Assembly (NCBI GenBank): GCA_018384375.1
Contig: JAHAYJ010000042.1
Coordinates: 62,001 to 126,000 of the forward strand
From: Lachnospiraceae bacterium
GTDB taxonomy: Bacteria; Bacillota; Clostridia; Lachnospirales; Lachnospiraceae
Reading direction: 5' to 3'
Length of the DNA: 64,000 nt
The notes under the pieces were generated by a model that worked only from the letters and a program-made list of their open reading frames with translations, was not told where the DNA came from and did not search any database. Within the stretch, counting starts at the first letter, position 1. Each line of letters begins with the position of its first letter. The translations under genes and the position numbers were made by a program. Positions 17,758-26,834 of the stretch are shown piece by piece.

Positions 17758-17827
17758 TAAATCATAATTTCTTTATACCATATTTGGTGTTAAAATCATG
17801 TGAGTGGGGACGAATGGAGGAAATAGA

Positions 17828-20005
17828 ATGAGCAATGAACAGGAAAATGCTGTGATTTACAGCGAGATTTACCAGCCAACACGTAAGGTAATGGTGATTA
17901 AAAAGGACGGCAGTCTGGAAGCTTTTAATGTGCAGAAGGTCATTGATGCTGTCGGCAAAAGTGCTTACAGGGCGCTGACCAAATTTACACCGGAAGAAAA
18001 AAGGCACATTTGCCAATATGTGGTGGATAAGGTAAATGAGCTTGATCAGGATCAGATCCCGATTCCCATTATGCATAATATTGTAGAAAGTGCACTTGAG
18101 GATGTGAAACCGATCGTAGCGAAAAGCTACCGTGATTATCGTAATTATAAGCAGGATTTTGTTCGAATGATGGATGATGTCTATAAAAAGAGTCAGTCCA
18201 TTATGTACGTCGGTGACAAGGAAAATGCCAATACTGACAGTGCTCTTGTTTCTACAAAAAGAAGTCTGATCTTTAATCAGTTTAATAAAGAGCTTTATCA
18301 GAAGTTTTTTATGACTACGGAGGAAATTCAGGCATGTCGCGACGGCTATATCTATGTACATGATATGTCTGCAAGGCGAGACACTATGAACTGTTGCCTT
18401 TTTGATGTGGCAAGTGTTCTGACCGGTGGCTTTGAAATGGGAAATATCTGGTACAACGAGCCTAAAACGCTGGATGTTGCTTTTGATGTCATCGGTGATA
18501 TTGTTTTAAGCGCAGCAAGTCAGCAATATGGTGGATTTACAGTACCGGAGGTCGATAAGATTCTTGAGCCCTATGCTGAAAAGACTTTTCAGAAGAGTCT
18601 CGATAAATATGCCAGACTTGGTATTGATAAAGAAACTGCACAGGCAGAAGCCTTTGCAGATGTAAAGCGTGAATTTGAACAGGGATTTCAGGGATGGGAA
18701 TATAAATTTAATACGGTTGCGTCCAGCCGCGGTGATTATCCCTTCATTACCGTTACAGCAGGAATTGGAACAGGAAGATTTGCCAAGCTTGCAACCATCT
18801 CTCTCTTAAACGTCAGAAGAAAAGGGCAGGGAAAGAAGGACTGTAAAAAGCCTGTTCTTTTCCCTAAAATTGTGTTCCTTTATGACGAAAATCTGCATGG
18901 CCCCGGAAAAGAGCTGGAAGACGTTTTTGAGGCCGGCGTTCAGTGCTCTGCCAAGACCATGTACCCTGACTGGCTTTCCCTAACAGGAAAGGGCTATATT
19001 GCCAGTATGTATAAGCAGTACGGAAAAGTGATTTCCCCGATGGGCTGTCGTGCATTTCTTTCTCCCTGGTATGAAAGAGGCGGTATGCACCCTGCGGATG
19101 ATGATGATGTGCCTGTTTTTGTGGGAAGATTTAATATCGGTGCAGTATCACTGCATCTTCCTATGATTCTTGCCAAGGCAAGACAGGAAAACAAAGATTT
19201 TTATGAGGTTCTTGATTACTATTTAAATTTGATCCGTCAGTTACATATCAGAACTTATGCTTATCTTGGTGAAATGCGTGCTTCTACCAATCCCCTTGCT
19301 TACTGTGAGGGCGGATTCCTCGGAGGACACTTAAAGCTTACCGATAAGATCAAGCCAATCCTGAAAACTGCAACGGCAAGCTTTGGGATCACAGCATTCA
19401 ATGAGCTTCAGGAACTTTATAACGGCAAGTCTCTGGTGGAAGACGGACAGTTCGCATTGGAGGTTTTGGAGCATATCAATCAGAAGATCAATGAATTTAA
19501 GGAAGAGGACGGAAATCTGTATGCAATCTACGGAACACCTGCTGAAAGTCTCTGTGGCTTACAGGTAAAACAGTTCCGTGCAAAATATGGTATTATTGAA
19601 GGGGTTTCCGACCGCGAATATGTATCAAACAGCTTCCACTGTCATGTTACGGAGGATATTACACCGATCCAGAAGCAGGATCTGGAGTACCGCTTCTGGG
19701 AGCTTAGTAACGGTGGAAAAATTCAATATGTAAAATATCCGATAGATTATAATATAGAAGCAATCAAAACTCTGATCAGAAGGGCAATGGACATGGGCTT
19801 TTATGAGGGAGTCAATCTTTCTCTTGCATACTGTGATGACTGTGGTCATCAGGAGCTTGAAATGGATGTATGCCCTGTATGCGGAAGTAAAAATCTGACA
19901 AAGATCGAGCGTATGAACGGATATCTTTCTTATTCACGCGTCCATGGGGATACCAGACTCAATGAAGCAAAAATGGCAGAAATTGCAGAAAGGAAGAGCA
20001 TGTAG
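17828..20005 (+). CDS. nrdD: Anaerobic ribonucleoside-triphosphate reductase (class III)
   Basis: Glycyl-radical enzyme making dNTPs from NTPs without oxygen, 725 residues from ATG 17828 (SD GGAGGA; an upstream GTG at 17804 lacks one). An ATP-cone occupies about residues 20-110 (VIKKDGSLEAFNVQKVIDAV). The catalytic barrel is recognisable from RRDTMNCCLFDV through AYLGEMRASTNPLAYCEGG. The C-terminal zinc ribbon is CDDC...CPVC. The radical Gly is predicted at residue 698 in RMNGYL, where enterobacterial enzymes have CGYLG. It is first in an operon with its activase and dut. Regulation by dATP through NrdR is suggested by the boxes upstream. Confidence 0.96.
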   Translation: MSNEQENAVIYSEIYQPTRKVMVIKKDGSLEAFNVQKVIDAVGKSAYRALTKFTPEEKRHICQYVVDKVNELDQDQIPIPIMHNIVESALEDVKPIVAKSYRDYRNYKQDFVRMMDDVYKKSQSIMYVGDKENANTDSALVSTKRSLIFNQFNKELYQKFFMTTEEIQACRDGYIYVHDMSARRDTMNCCLFDVASVLTGGFEMGNIWYNEPKTLDVAFDVIGDIVLSAASQQYGGFTVPEVDKILEPYAEKTFQKSLDKYARLGIDKETAQAEAFADVKREFEQGFQGWEYKFNTVASSRGDYPFITVTAGIGTGRFAKLATISLLNVRRKGQGKKDCKKPVLFPKIVFLYDENLHGPGKELEDVFEAGVQCSAKTMYPDWLSLTGKGYIASMYKQYGKVISPMGCRAFLSPWYERGGMHPADDDDVPVFVGRFNIGAVSLHLPMILAKARQENKDFYEVLDYYLNLIRQLHIRTYAYLGEMRASTNPLAYCEGGFLGGHLKLTDKIKPILKTATASFGITAFNELQELYNGKSLVEDGQFALEVLEHINQKINEFKEEDGNLYAIYGTPAESLCGLQVKQFRAKYGIIEGVSDREYVSNSFHCHVTEDITPIQKQDLEYRFWELSNGGKIQYVKYPIDYNIEAIKTLIRRAMDMGFYEGVNLSLAYCDDCGHQELEMDVCPVCGSKNLTKIERMNGYLSYSRVHGDTRLNEAKMAEIAERKSM

Positions 20006-20008
20006 GCA

Positions 20009-20518
20009 ATGAGATATCACAATATAACCAAGGATGATATGTTAAACGGTGACGGCCTTCGCGTTGTGTTATGGGTAGCCGGCTGCTCTCATTGCTGCAA
20101 AGAATGTCAGAATCCAATTACCTGGGATCCTGCCGGAGGTCTTCCTTTTGATGAAGCTGCAAAACAGGAAATTTTTGAACAGCTTGATAAATCCTATATT
20201 TCGGGCATTACCTTTTCCGGAGGAGATCCTCTCCATGCAGCAAATCGCCTGGATGTCAGAAACCTGATGGCAGAAATTAAGCAGAAATACCCGGATAAAA
20301 CCATATGGCTCTATACCGGAGATGTATGGGAAAACATCATGCACTATGCAATCATGCAATATGTTGATGTACTTGTAGATGGAGAATTTCAGATTGATAA
20401 AAAGGACAACAAACTTTTATGGAAGGGAAGCAGTAATCAGCGCGTTATTGATGTACAGAAATCCTTAAAACAGACAGATCCTTCCGTACCGATTCTTCAT
20501 TGTGGTGATTATGCATAA
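20009..20518 (+). CDS. nrdG: Anaerobic RNR-activating protein (radical SAM)
   Basis: Radical SAM activase that generates the glycyl radical on NrdD using SAM and a [4Fe-4S] cluster. The protein has 169 residues, typical for NrdG. The cluster ligands are Cys26, Cys30 and Cys33 in [13 protein letters not shown] (CX3CX2C, with an extra Cys29 inside). The GGDP motif is FSGGDPLH. The gene starts three bases after the nrdD stop, as expected for an enzyme and activase produced together. SD is within the nrdD end (GAAAGGAAGAG). Confidence 0.96.
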   Translation: MRYHNITKDDMLNGDGLRVVLWVAGCSHCCKECQNPITWDPAGGLPFDEAAKQEIFEQLDKSYISGITFSGGDPLHAANRLDVRNLMAEIKQKYPDKTIWLYTGDVWENIMHYAIMQYVDVLVDGEFQIDKKDNKLLWKGSSNQRVIDVQKSLKQTDPSVPILHCGDYA

Positions 20519-20535
20519 CGGAAAGGAATCTTCGA

Positions 20536-20970
20536 ATGGAAACAATAAAAATCAAATATTTTACCGATAAGATTGACAAATTGACCTATATTGACGGAAA
20601 GTCAGATTGGATCGATTTAAGAGCTGCAGAGGATGTTGATTTAAAGAAGGGAGATTTCAAATTGATTCCACTTGGTGTTGCCATGGAACTGCCAAAGGGC
20701 TATGAAGCCCACATTGTTCCCAGAAGCTCCACCTTTAAGAACTTTGGCATTATTCAGGCAAATCATCATGGAATTGTTGATTGCTCTTATTGCGGTGACA
20801 ATGACCAGTGGTTTATGCCTGTCTATGCAATGAGAGATACCCACATTTCCTGCAATGACAGAATCTGTCAATTCAGAATTGTTGAAAATCAACCTAAAAT
20901 CGTGTTTGATGAAGTTGAAACCTTGGAAGGTAAGGATCGGGGTGGCTTCGGAAGCACCGGTAAGCAGTAA
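20536..20970 (+). CDS. dut: dUTP diphosphatase
   Basis: Hydrolyses dUTP to dUMP, limiting uracil in DNA and feeding dTMP synthesis. At 144 residues it has normal trimeric dUTPase length. Motif 1 is weak (WIDLRAAE). Motif 2 is PRSS (62-65), motif 3 is [10 protein letters not shown] (79-88), motif 4 is RICQFRI (109-115), and motif 5 is RGGFGSTG (135-142). The Tyr in motif 3 favours a dUTPase over a dCTP deaminase. Grouping with nrdDG ties dUTP removal to anaerobic dNTP synthesis. Confidence 0.92.
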   Translation: METIKIKYFTDKIDKLTYIDGKSDWIDLRAAEDVDLKKGDFKLIPLGVAMELPKGYEAHIVPRSSTFKNFGIIQANHHGIVDCSYCGDNDQWFMPVYAMRDTHISCNDRICQFRIVENQPKIVFDEVETLEGKDRGGFGSTGKQ

Positions 20971-20979
20971 AGAAAACTT

Positions 20980-21009
20980 GTATAAAAAAGCTCCTTTTGC
21001 AACATAATG
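20980..21009 (+). promoter_or_regulatory. Candidate sigma-G (or sigma-F) promoter of the spoVAF-like gene
   Basis: GTATA (20980-20984), an 18-base spacer and CATAATG (21003-21009) match the forespore consensus GHATR, N18, CATNHTA at every defined position but the last. A transcription start near 21015-21018 is predicted. SpoVAF-type genes are forespore-expressed in Bacillus, which agrees. Confidence 0.6.
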
Positions 21010-21041
21010 CTATTAAATGCATTGTGTGCGGAAGGAGCTTT
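20987..21041 (+). promoter_or_regulatory. Long inverted repeat hiding the SD of the spoVAF-like gene
   Basis: AAAGCTCCTT (20987-20996) pairs perfectly with AAGGAGCTTT (21032-21041), whose AAGGAG is the SD. An inner stem pairs GCAACATAATGC (20999-21010) with GCATTGTGTGC (21019-21029) almost completely, leaving an 8-base loop. It may also attenuate dut transcription, although the T tract is weak. The predicted forespore start site lies in the loop, so only read-through RNA would carry both arms. Confidence 0.7.
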
Positions 21042-21045
21042 CTTT

Positions 21046-22464
21046 ATGAATTCAAATAAAATGAGTACATCTCTTTCAGAAAATATGAAGTACTTAGGTA
21101 ATAAACTCTCAGTCGATACCAATTTTGATATTGTTTACCGGGTGATTAAGGTAGGTGGAAGAAATGCCTGTATCTATTTTATAGATGGTTTCTGTAAGGA
21201 TGAGTTGATGCAGAAAATGCTTCAGTACTTTATGGACATCAAAGAGGAGGAAATGCCAAAGGACGCGCATGAAATGTCAAAAACCAGTATGCCATACGTG
21301 GAAGTAGACTTACAGGATGAATGGGAAAAGATCACTTATTTTATTATGTCAGGTGTCTTCGCTTTATTTATCGACGGATATGACAAATGTATTTTGATCG
21401 ATTCCAGAACCTATCCGGCACGAAATGTTTCCGAGCCGGAGAAGGATAAGGTTCTCAGAGGTTCTAAGGATGGTTTTGTAGAAACGATCGTTTTTAATAC
21501 GGCCCTGATCAGGCGCCGTATCCGCAGCACAGAGCTTCGAATGGAAATGCTTCATGCCGGGAACAGTTCAAAGACAGATATTGTGCTATGTTATATGGAA
21601 AGCCGTGTAGATCATGCCTTTCTGACACAGATCAAAGAGCGGATCAAGCAAATCGAAGTGGATGCTCTTACCATGAATCAGGAAAGCCTGGCAGAATGCC
21701 TTTACAAAAAGCGCTGGTACAATCCGTTCCCTAAATTCAAATTTACAGAGCGTCCTGATACGGCTGCCGCCCAGATTCTGGAAGGGGATATTGTCATTCT
21801 GGTAGACAATTCCCCCTCGGCAATGATCACGCCGACCTCCATCTTTGACGTTGTGGAAGAAGCAGATGACTATTATTTCCCGCCGATTACAGGAACCTAT
21901 CTGCGCCTTTCACGATTTATCATAGCAATATTAACCTATTTTGTTACCCCAACCTTTCTCTTGCTGATGCAGCAGCCGGAATGGATTCCGGCAGGATTTG
22001 AATTCATTCAAGTCAAGGACACCCAGAATGTTCCGCTTATCTGGCAGTTCCTGATTCTTGAGCTTGCCCTTGATGGTTTGCGTCTTGCGGCGGTGAATAC
22101 CCCTAATATGCTCAGTACTCCTTTAAGTGTCATGGCCGCATTAGTGCTTGGGGAATTCTCTGTCAACAGTGGGTGGTTTAATTCCGAGGTCATGCTTTAT
22201 ATGGCATTTGTGGCAATTGCCAACTACACACAGGCAAGCTATGAATTGAGCTATGCCATTAAATTTATGCGAATTATCAATCTGATCCTGACGGCAATGT
22301 TCGGCATTTGGGGCTATATTGCAGGAGTTGCCTTGCTGATCCTGGCAATTGTAACAAACAAGACAGTATCCGGAAAGAGCTATATTTATCCGCTGTTTCC
22401 CCTGAATCTGAAGCAATTGTCCAAAAGATTTCTGCGCTACAGACTGCCGGGAGCGAGAGAGTAG
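21046..22464 (+). CDS. spoVAF: GerA-family spore protein, SpoVAF-like
   Basis: Inner-spore-membrane protein of the GerAA/SpoVAF family, 472 residues from ATG 21046 (AAGGAG 9 bases upstream; an earlier in-frame ATG at 21007 lies in the hairpin). A soluble N-terminal half carries YRVIKVGGRNACIYFIDG, VLRGSKDGFVETIVFNTALI and VDALTMNQESLAECL. Next come EGDIVILVDNSPSAMI and about five membrane helices. These blocks resemble SpoVAF more than nutrient-receptor A subunits, and no B or C subunit genes are adjacent. SpoVAF assists germinant response and DPA release in Bacillus. Here it is separated from any spoVA operon. Confidence 0.8.
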   Translation: MNSNKMSTSLSENMKYLGNKLSVDTNFDIVYRVIKVGGRNACIYFIDGFCKDELMQKMLQYFMDIKEEEMPKDAHEMSKTSMPYVEVDLQDEWEKITYFIMSGVFALFIDGYDKCILIDSRTYPARNVSEPEKDKVLRGSKDGFVETIVFNTALIRRRIRSTELRMEMLHAGNSSKTDIVLCYMESRVDHAFLTQIKERIKQIEVDALTMNQESLAECLYKKRWYNPFPKFKFTERPDTAAAQILEGDIVILVDNSPSAMITPTSIFDVVEEADDYYFPPITGTYLRLSRFIIAILTYFVTPTFLLLMQQPEWIPAGFEFIQVKDTQNVPLIWQFLILELALDGLRLAAVNTPNMLSTPLSVMAALVLGEFSVNSGWFNSEVMLYMAFVAIANYTQASYELSYAIKFMRIINLILTAMFGIWGYIAGVALLILAIVTNKTVSGKSYIYPLFPLNLKQLSKRFLRYRLPGARE

Positions 22465-22473
22465 GAAGATAGG

Positions 22474-22500
22474 AAAACCCGGTATATCTACCGGGTTTTT
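22474..22500. terminator. Bidirectional terminator between the spoVAF-like gene and cotJC
   Basis: AAAACCCGGTA (22474-22484) and TACCGGGTTTT (22489-22499) form an 11-bp stem with a 4-base loop. A T run follows on the + strand, and the A-rich left arm supplies T residues on the - strand. It can serve both converging genes. Confidence 0.88.
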
Positions 22501-22528
22501 CATGACATGTATTTTATTTTGTAAAATC

Positions 22529-23137
22529 TTATGATTTACATCTGTCAAATTCCGGATTAAAGGCATAGAAGTTCTTGGAGTCAAGCTTATCCTGTACTAT
22601 TCTCAATGCTTCGCCAAATCTCTGATAATGGACAATCTCACGGGCTCTTAAAAACTTAATCGGTTCATAAACATCCGGGTAATCGCGGACAAGCCTTAAG
22701 ATATTATCATATGTGGATCTGGCTTTTTGCTCAGCAGCCATGTCCTCATGAAGATCCGTAATGGCATCGCCCTTGGATTGAAATTCCGTACTGGAAAATG
22801 GAATACCGCCTGCAGCCATAGGCCAGATGCCCACTGTATGATCCGTATAATAATTTGCGAAACCGGAATTCTCAATTTCTTCCATGGATAGATCTCTGGT
22901 CAACTGATGAACGATGGTAGATACCATTTCAAGATGTGCTAATTCCTCTGTTCCGATATCTGTCAGGACAGCAGAAACTTCTCTGTAGGGCATTGTATAA
23001 CGCTGGGAAATATAGCGCATGGATGCACCAAGCTCTCCATCCGGTCCACCGTACTGACTCATAATCGACTGTGCAAGCTTTGCATTGGGTTCCTTGATAT
23101 TAACAGGGAACTGTAGTCTCTTTTCATAATTCCACAT
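22529..23137 (-). CDS. cotJC: Spore coat protein CotJC (manganese-catalase-like)
   Basis: Ferritin-like four-helix protein of the manganese catalase family that forms part of the inner coat. The 202-residue length is typical. Metal-ligand-like helices are visible in TDIGTEELAHLEMV, EDMAAEQKARSTYD and RAREIVHYQRFGEAL. The N-terminus WNYEKRLQFPVNIKEPN is diagnostic for CotJC. It is the last gene of cotJABC, three bases after cotJB. Catalase activity has been reported for clostridial relatives, and peroxide protection of spores is a plausible role. Confidence 0.95.
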   Translation of the reverse strand: MWNYEKRLQFPVNIKEPNAKLAQSIMSQYGGPDGELGASMRYISQRYTMPYREVSAVLTDIGTEELAHLEMVSTIVHQLTRDLSMEEIENSGFANYYTDHTVGIWPMAAGGIPFSSTEFQSKGDAITDLHEDMAAEQKARSTYDNILRLVRDYPDVYEPIKFLRAREIVHYQRFGEALRIVQDKLDSKNFYAFNPEFDRCKS

Positions 23138-23140
23138 AAA

Positions 23141-23410
23141 CTAGCATTCTCCTTCCCATGGCCATGGCTGCGTTGCCCATTTCCATTCATTCTGGCTGCA
23201 ATTATCTGCATCTGAAATTCTAAGAGGTCCATATTTCATGGCATATTCCTTCATTGCTTGATTTTTCATGCGTACATAATGAGCCAGATAGTCCATAGCA
23301 TTTTTATCCGTAGGATGGGTATCCAGGTATTCGTTCATTTCAACAATCACAAAACCCATAACCCCGATATCATGCAGCATACGCATTCTGTCGTTTCCGG
23401 GTGCCATCAT
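23141..23410 (-). CDS. cotJB: Spore coat protein CotJB
   Basis: Coat component, 89 residues from the ATG at 23410, which overlaps the cotJA stop (ATGA) and has GGAAGGAG nine bases upstream. An ATG three codons earlier (23419) abuts the SD and is less likely. The family block DIGVMGFVIVEMNEYLDTHP and a Trp/Pro-rich C-terminus (WKWATQPWPWEGEC) are present. CotJB is required with CotJC for incorporation into the coat in Bacillus. Confidence 0.93.
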   Translation of the reverse strand: MMAPGNDRMRMLHDIGVMGFVIVEMNEYLDTHPTDKNAMDYLAHYVRMKNQAMKEYAMKYGPLRISDADNCSQNEWKWATQPWPWEGEC

Positions 23411-23577
23411 TTCACGCATCTCCTTCCTGTAAAGGGTTTTTCCAGCTCCGGGAAAATTGTACCTGCTTTATAGGCTTCATCAAGATTTTCAAATATGCTG
23501 GTCAGATGCTGCCAGGGTACATATGCCATTGCAAGCGGAAAACGGTCAAAGTATTCGTTAAAGCTGTAATCCTGCAT
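23407..23577 (-). CDS. cotJA: Spore coat protein CotJA
   Basis: First gene of the cotJ operon, 56 residues from the ATG at 23577 (SD GAGAGGAG). The reading frame extends upstream but without an SD or family similarity. The signature is DRFPLAMAYVPWQHLTSIFE, with a Pro-Phe-Thr-Gly tail. CotJA is a short coat-associated protein expressed in the mother cell. It is divergently oriented from the GldA-like ABC ATPase gene. Confidence 0.92.
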   Translation of the reverse strand: MQDYSFNEYFDRFPLAMAYVPWQHLTSIFENLDEAYKAGTIFPELEKPFTGRRCVK

Positions 23578-23613
23578 AATTCTCCTCTCATAAAAATACA
23601 GTAATTTTAATAG

Positions 23614-23641
23614 TATAGTATGATAAGAGTATTTGTCTGTT
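23614..23641 (-). promoter_or_regulatory. Candidate sigma-K (or sigma-E) promoter of cotJABC
   Basis: On the - strand, AAC (23639-23641), a 16-base spacer and CATACTATA (23614-23622) match the sigma-K pattern AC, N16-17, CATANNNTA exactly. The -10 is also one base from the sigma-E consensus CATACANT. It lies about 40 bases before cotJA. Confidence 0.6.
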
Positions 23642-23744
23642 CCGCCCGAACACACATTTTTCACACTTTTTTATAATTTAGAACACAAATTTAGTATAAA
23701 GTATTCAAAGATGCTTATATAGAAAGAAAAAGGAGGAAAAGATA

Positions 23745-24725
23745 TTGATAGAAGTTGAAAATCTTGTTAAGAGATATGGAGACCATCTGGCTGTCGATCA
23801 TCTATCTTTTCATGTAGAACCGGGGAAAATCTATGGTTTCCTGGGACCTAATGGGGCAGGGAAGAGTACAACCATGAATATTATGACGGGCTACATAGCT
23901 GCCACGGAAGGGACTGTTAAGATTAACGGTCATGACATCATTAAGGATGCCGAAGAAGCTAAAAAGTGTATTGGTTACTTACCCGAAATACCACCTCTTT
24001 ATCAGGACATGACCGTTCGCGAGTATCTTCATTTTGTTGCCGAATTAAAGAAAATACCCAAAAGTGAGCGGGAAACACAGCTGAGAGAGATCATGGATCT
24101 TACGATGATCACCGATATGGAAGGCCGCTTAATTAAAAATCTCTCAAAAGGTTACAAACAGCGTGTCGGACTGGCACAGGCAGTACTTGGATATCCCGAA
24201 GTTATCATATTGGATGAACCTACCGTAGGGCTTGATCCCAAACAGATCATAGAAATCAGGGATCTGATCAAAAAGCTGGGCGAAAAGCACACTGTCATAT
24301 TGAGTTCCCATATTTTGTCTGAGGTTCAGGCTGTCTGTGATGAAATTATGATTATCTCTAAAGGGCATCTTGTTGCATGCGATACTCCTGAAGGACTGAC
24401 CGGCCTTATGAATGGCAATGTACAAATTGAGCTTACTATTCTGGGATCAAAGGAACAAGTGGAAGAAGTTTTATCCGGCATGGAACACCTGCAGGCTTTT
24501 TCCCTTAAGGAAGGTAACGAAGCAGACTGTGTCAAGGCTGTCATTGAATCGGAAGCAGAAGTGGATATCCGAACTAACTTATTTTACACGCTTGCAAAGG
24601 CAAAACTTCCGATCATGTCTATGACACGTCTTGAAAAATCTCTGGAGGACGTTTTCCTTGAGCTGACTGATTCCAATAAAACGGCAGAAGAAAAAGGAGG
24701 AGTGGAAGATGATAGCAATTTATAA
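23745..24725 (+). CDS. ABC transporter ATP-binding protein, GldA-like
   Basis: ATPase subunit of an ABC-2 exporter, 326 residues, starting at TTG 23745 (AAAGGAGG nine bases upstream). Walker A is GPNGAGKST, the Q-loop lies near CIGYLPEIPPLYQDMTVREY, the signature is LSKGYKQRVGLAQ, Walker B is VIILDEPTVGLD, and the H-loop is SSHILSEV. A roughly 90-residue C-terminal extension is usual for this group. It overlaps the fused permease gene by 17 bases, and a DUF4340 gene follows. The three-gene set resembles gliding-type gldA-gldF-gldG loci that are widespread in non-gliding Clostridia. The substrate is unknown. Confidence 0.92.
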   Translation: MIEVENLVKRYGDHLAVDHLSFHVEPGKIYGFLGPNGAGKSTTMNIMTGYIAATEGTVKINGHDIIKDAEEAKKCIGYLPEIPPLYQDMTVREYLHFVAELKKIPKSERETQLREIMDLTMITDMEGRLIKNLSKGYKQRVGLAQAVLGYPEVIILDEPTVGLDPKQIIEIRDLIKKLGEKHTVILSSHILSEVQAVCDEIMIISKGHLVACDTPEGLTGLMNGNVQIELTILGSKEQVEEVLSGMEHLQAFSLKEGNEADCVKAVIESEAEVDIRTNLFYTLAKAKLPIMSMTRLEKSLEDVFLELTDSNKTAEEKGGVEDDSNL

Positions 24726-26817
24726 AAGGGAACTGCAGGCTTATTTTCATTCCTTTATAGGAACTTTATTTATTGGAGCGACCTTGTTCCTGCTTGGTAT
24801 TTATTTCTCTGCATACAATTTGTTTATGGGTTATTCCTATATTGGATATGCCCTTTCTTCCATTGCATTTTTGTTTCTGGTCAGTATTCCTGTTTTGACC
24901 ATGAGAATTCTTGCAGAGGAACGAAAGCAGAAAACAGATCAGCTGATCCTGACCTCTCCTGTAAGTGTTACGGGAATCGTTGTTGGAAAATTTCTTGCAC
25001 TTGCCACGATTTGGGCAATTCCCATCCTGGTTATCAGCATTTACCCTGTGATCTTAAGTTTATTCGGAACGGTATCCTTTAGCGAAAATTATCTTGCCAT
25101 ACTTGGCTTTTTCCTTTACGGGTTAGCCTGTATCGCTATTGGTATTTTTGTTTCTTCCCTAACGGAGAGCCAGGTGATTGCGGCAGTGATAACGTTTGCC
25201 CTTCTGTTTATCGGGTATGTCATGTCATCTCTATGTAATATAATTTCTTCCACGGGTAATCTGTTGACAAAAATATTAAGCGCCTTTGACATGGTGAGCC
25301 GATTTGACGATCTTCTAAATGGTTCACTTCATGTATCAAGCATTATCTACTATTTGTCAGTCGTTACCTTGTTTCTTATCTTTACAGTACAGGCAATTCA
25401 GAAGAGAAGATATCAGATATCGACAGGGAATTTGAGCATGAGTGCTTATAGTACTGCAGTTGTAGCTGCCAGCACAGCAGCTATTGTGATAATCAATCTG
25501 ATTGTGAATCAGCTTCCGTCAAGCTATACCGTTTTTGATGTTACAAGCCAGAAACTGTATTCGCTTACCGATGAGACGAAAGAGTTCATTTCCGATATTT
25601 CAGAGGAAATCAATATTTATGTGATTGTAAACGAAAAGCAGGCGGATCAGACCCTTGACACAACCTTACAAAAGTATGAGGATCTGAACTCCAATATTAA
25701 AGTATCCTATGTGGATCCTGCAGTAAATCCTAAGTTTTTTACGCAATATACAGACAGTTCTATTTCCTCTAACAGTATCATTGTAGAGAGCCAAAAGAGA
25801 AGCAAGGTGATTAATTACAGTGATATTTACCAGACAGAATTTGATTACAGCACTTATTCGCAAAGTGTCACAGGTTATGATGGGGAGGGACAGCTTACCA
25901 GTGCAATAGCGTATGTAACAAGTGATGATATGCCAAGAGCATATATATTGGAAGGTCATGGTGAGAGGACACTGGATGCTTCCTTTCAAAAAGCAGTTGA
26001 AAAAGAAAATGTGGAGTACGAAACAATCAATCTGTTGAATTATGAAGCGGTGCCTGAGGATGCACAGTGTGTCATTATGAATGCTCCTACAGAAGATCTA
26101 TCAGCTGATGATGCGGAAAAGATGCTTGCCTATATGGAAAAAGGGGGCAATGTATTACTTGTTTCCACCTACACCGGAAAGGAACTGGACCATTTCAATC
26201 AATTGCTGGCCTTTTATGGTGTTGAGGTGACGAAAGGATTGATCATCGAGACTGATCAGAACCATTATTATCAGAATCCTTTTTATCTACTCCCGGATAT
26301 TGGCTATGACACAACTACGGATTCTGTTTATAATAATGGAGGATATCTGTTTGCACCATACGCCCAGGGACTTTCCTATACCGATTCGGATGCTGTAACG
26401 GTAACATCATTATTATCTGCTTCTGAGGACTGCTACGTCAGAGACAATATTGAAAAAACAGTCGATTACAGCATGCAGGAGGGAGACATCCCGGGCCCCT
26501 TTGATCTTGGATTAAAATGTATAAAAGCGACGGATAATGAAGATTCTGTTGGTATTATTTTTTCAAGTGAACATATTTTTACAGAGGAAACTGATTCCAT
26601 GGTAGCAGGAAATAATCTGAAATTGTTTAGCGGTGTTCTGGGAGAAATGGTATCCCATGAAAGCAGCATTTCCATTCCTGTTAAGAGCTACCAAATTGAT
26701 TATCTTACAATTTCGCAAAACAATATTGTTTTGCTGGCGTTTATAACGGTAATTCTGATTCCTTTTGTATTCCTTATAGGTGGCTTTGTCATTTGGTTCA
26801 GAAGAAGAAAGCGGTAA
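24709..26817 (+). CDS. Fused ABC-2 permease / GldG-like protein
   Basis: A 702-residue fusion. Residues 1-240 form a GldF-like ABC-2 permease with six membrane helices (from LQAYFHSFIGTLFIGATLFL to YLSVVTLFLIFTVQ). Another helix at about 245-265 leads into a large extracytoplasmic GldG/ABC_transp_aux domain (YTVFDVTSQKLYSLTDETKE, then AYILEGHGERTLDASF). A final helix near 675-695 and a basic tail (FRRRKR) follow. GldF and GldG are separate proteins in Bacteroidetes. SD AAAGGAGG is inside the ATPase gene. It should pair with the GldA-like ATPase. Confidence 0.88.
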   Translation: MIAIYKRELQAYFHSFIGTLFIGATLFLLGIYFSAYNLFMGYSYIGYALSSIAFLFLVSIPVLTMRILAEERKQKTDQLILTSPVSVTGIVVGKFLALATIWAIPILVISIYPVILSLFGTVSFSENYLAILGFFLYGLACIAIGIFVSSLTESQVIAAVITFALLFIGYVMSSLCNIISSTGNLLTKILSAFDMVSRFDDLLNGSLHVSSIIYYLSVVTLFLIFTVQAIQKRRYQISTGNLSMSAYSTAVVAASTAAIVIINLIVNQLPSSYTVFDVTSQKLYSLTDETKEFISDISEEINIYVIVNEKQADQTLDTTLQKYEDLNSNIKVSYVDPAVNPKFFTQYTDSSISSNSIIVESQKRSKVINYSDIYQTEFDYSTYSQSVTGYDGEGQLTSAIAYVTSDDMPRAYILEGHGERTLDASFQKAVEKENVEYETINLLNYEAVPEDAQCVIMNAPTEDLSADDAEKMLAYMEKGGNVLLVSTYTGKELDHFNQLLAFYGVEVTKGLIIETDQNHYYQNPFYLLPDIGYDTTTDSVYNNGGYLFAPYAQGLSYTDSDAVTVTSLLSASEDCYVRDNIEKTVDYSMQEGDIPGPFDLGLKCIKATDNEDSVGIIFSSEHIFTEETDSMVAGNNLKLFSGVLGEMVSHESSISIPVKSYQIDYLTISQNNIVLLAFITVILIPFVFLIGGFVIWFRRRKR

Positions 26818-26834
26818 AGGAGGACAGGTTCCTG

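Noticed and set aside
17762-18361. 199-codon - strand open frame at the start of nrdD
   Set aside because: Lies over the nrdD ATP-cone and its leader; composition is that of an antisense shadow (Ile/His/Asn-rich).
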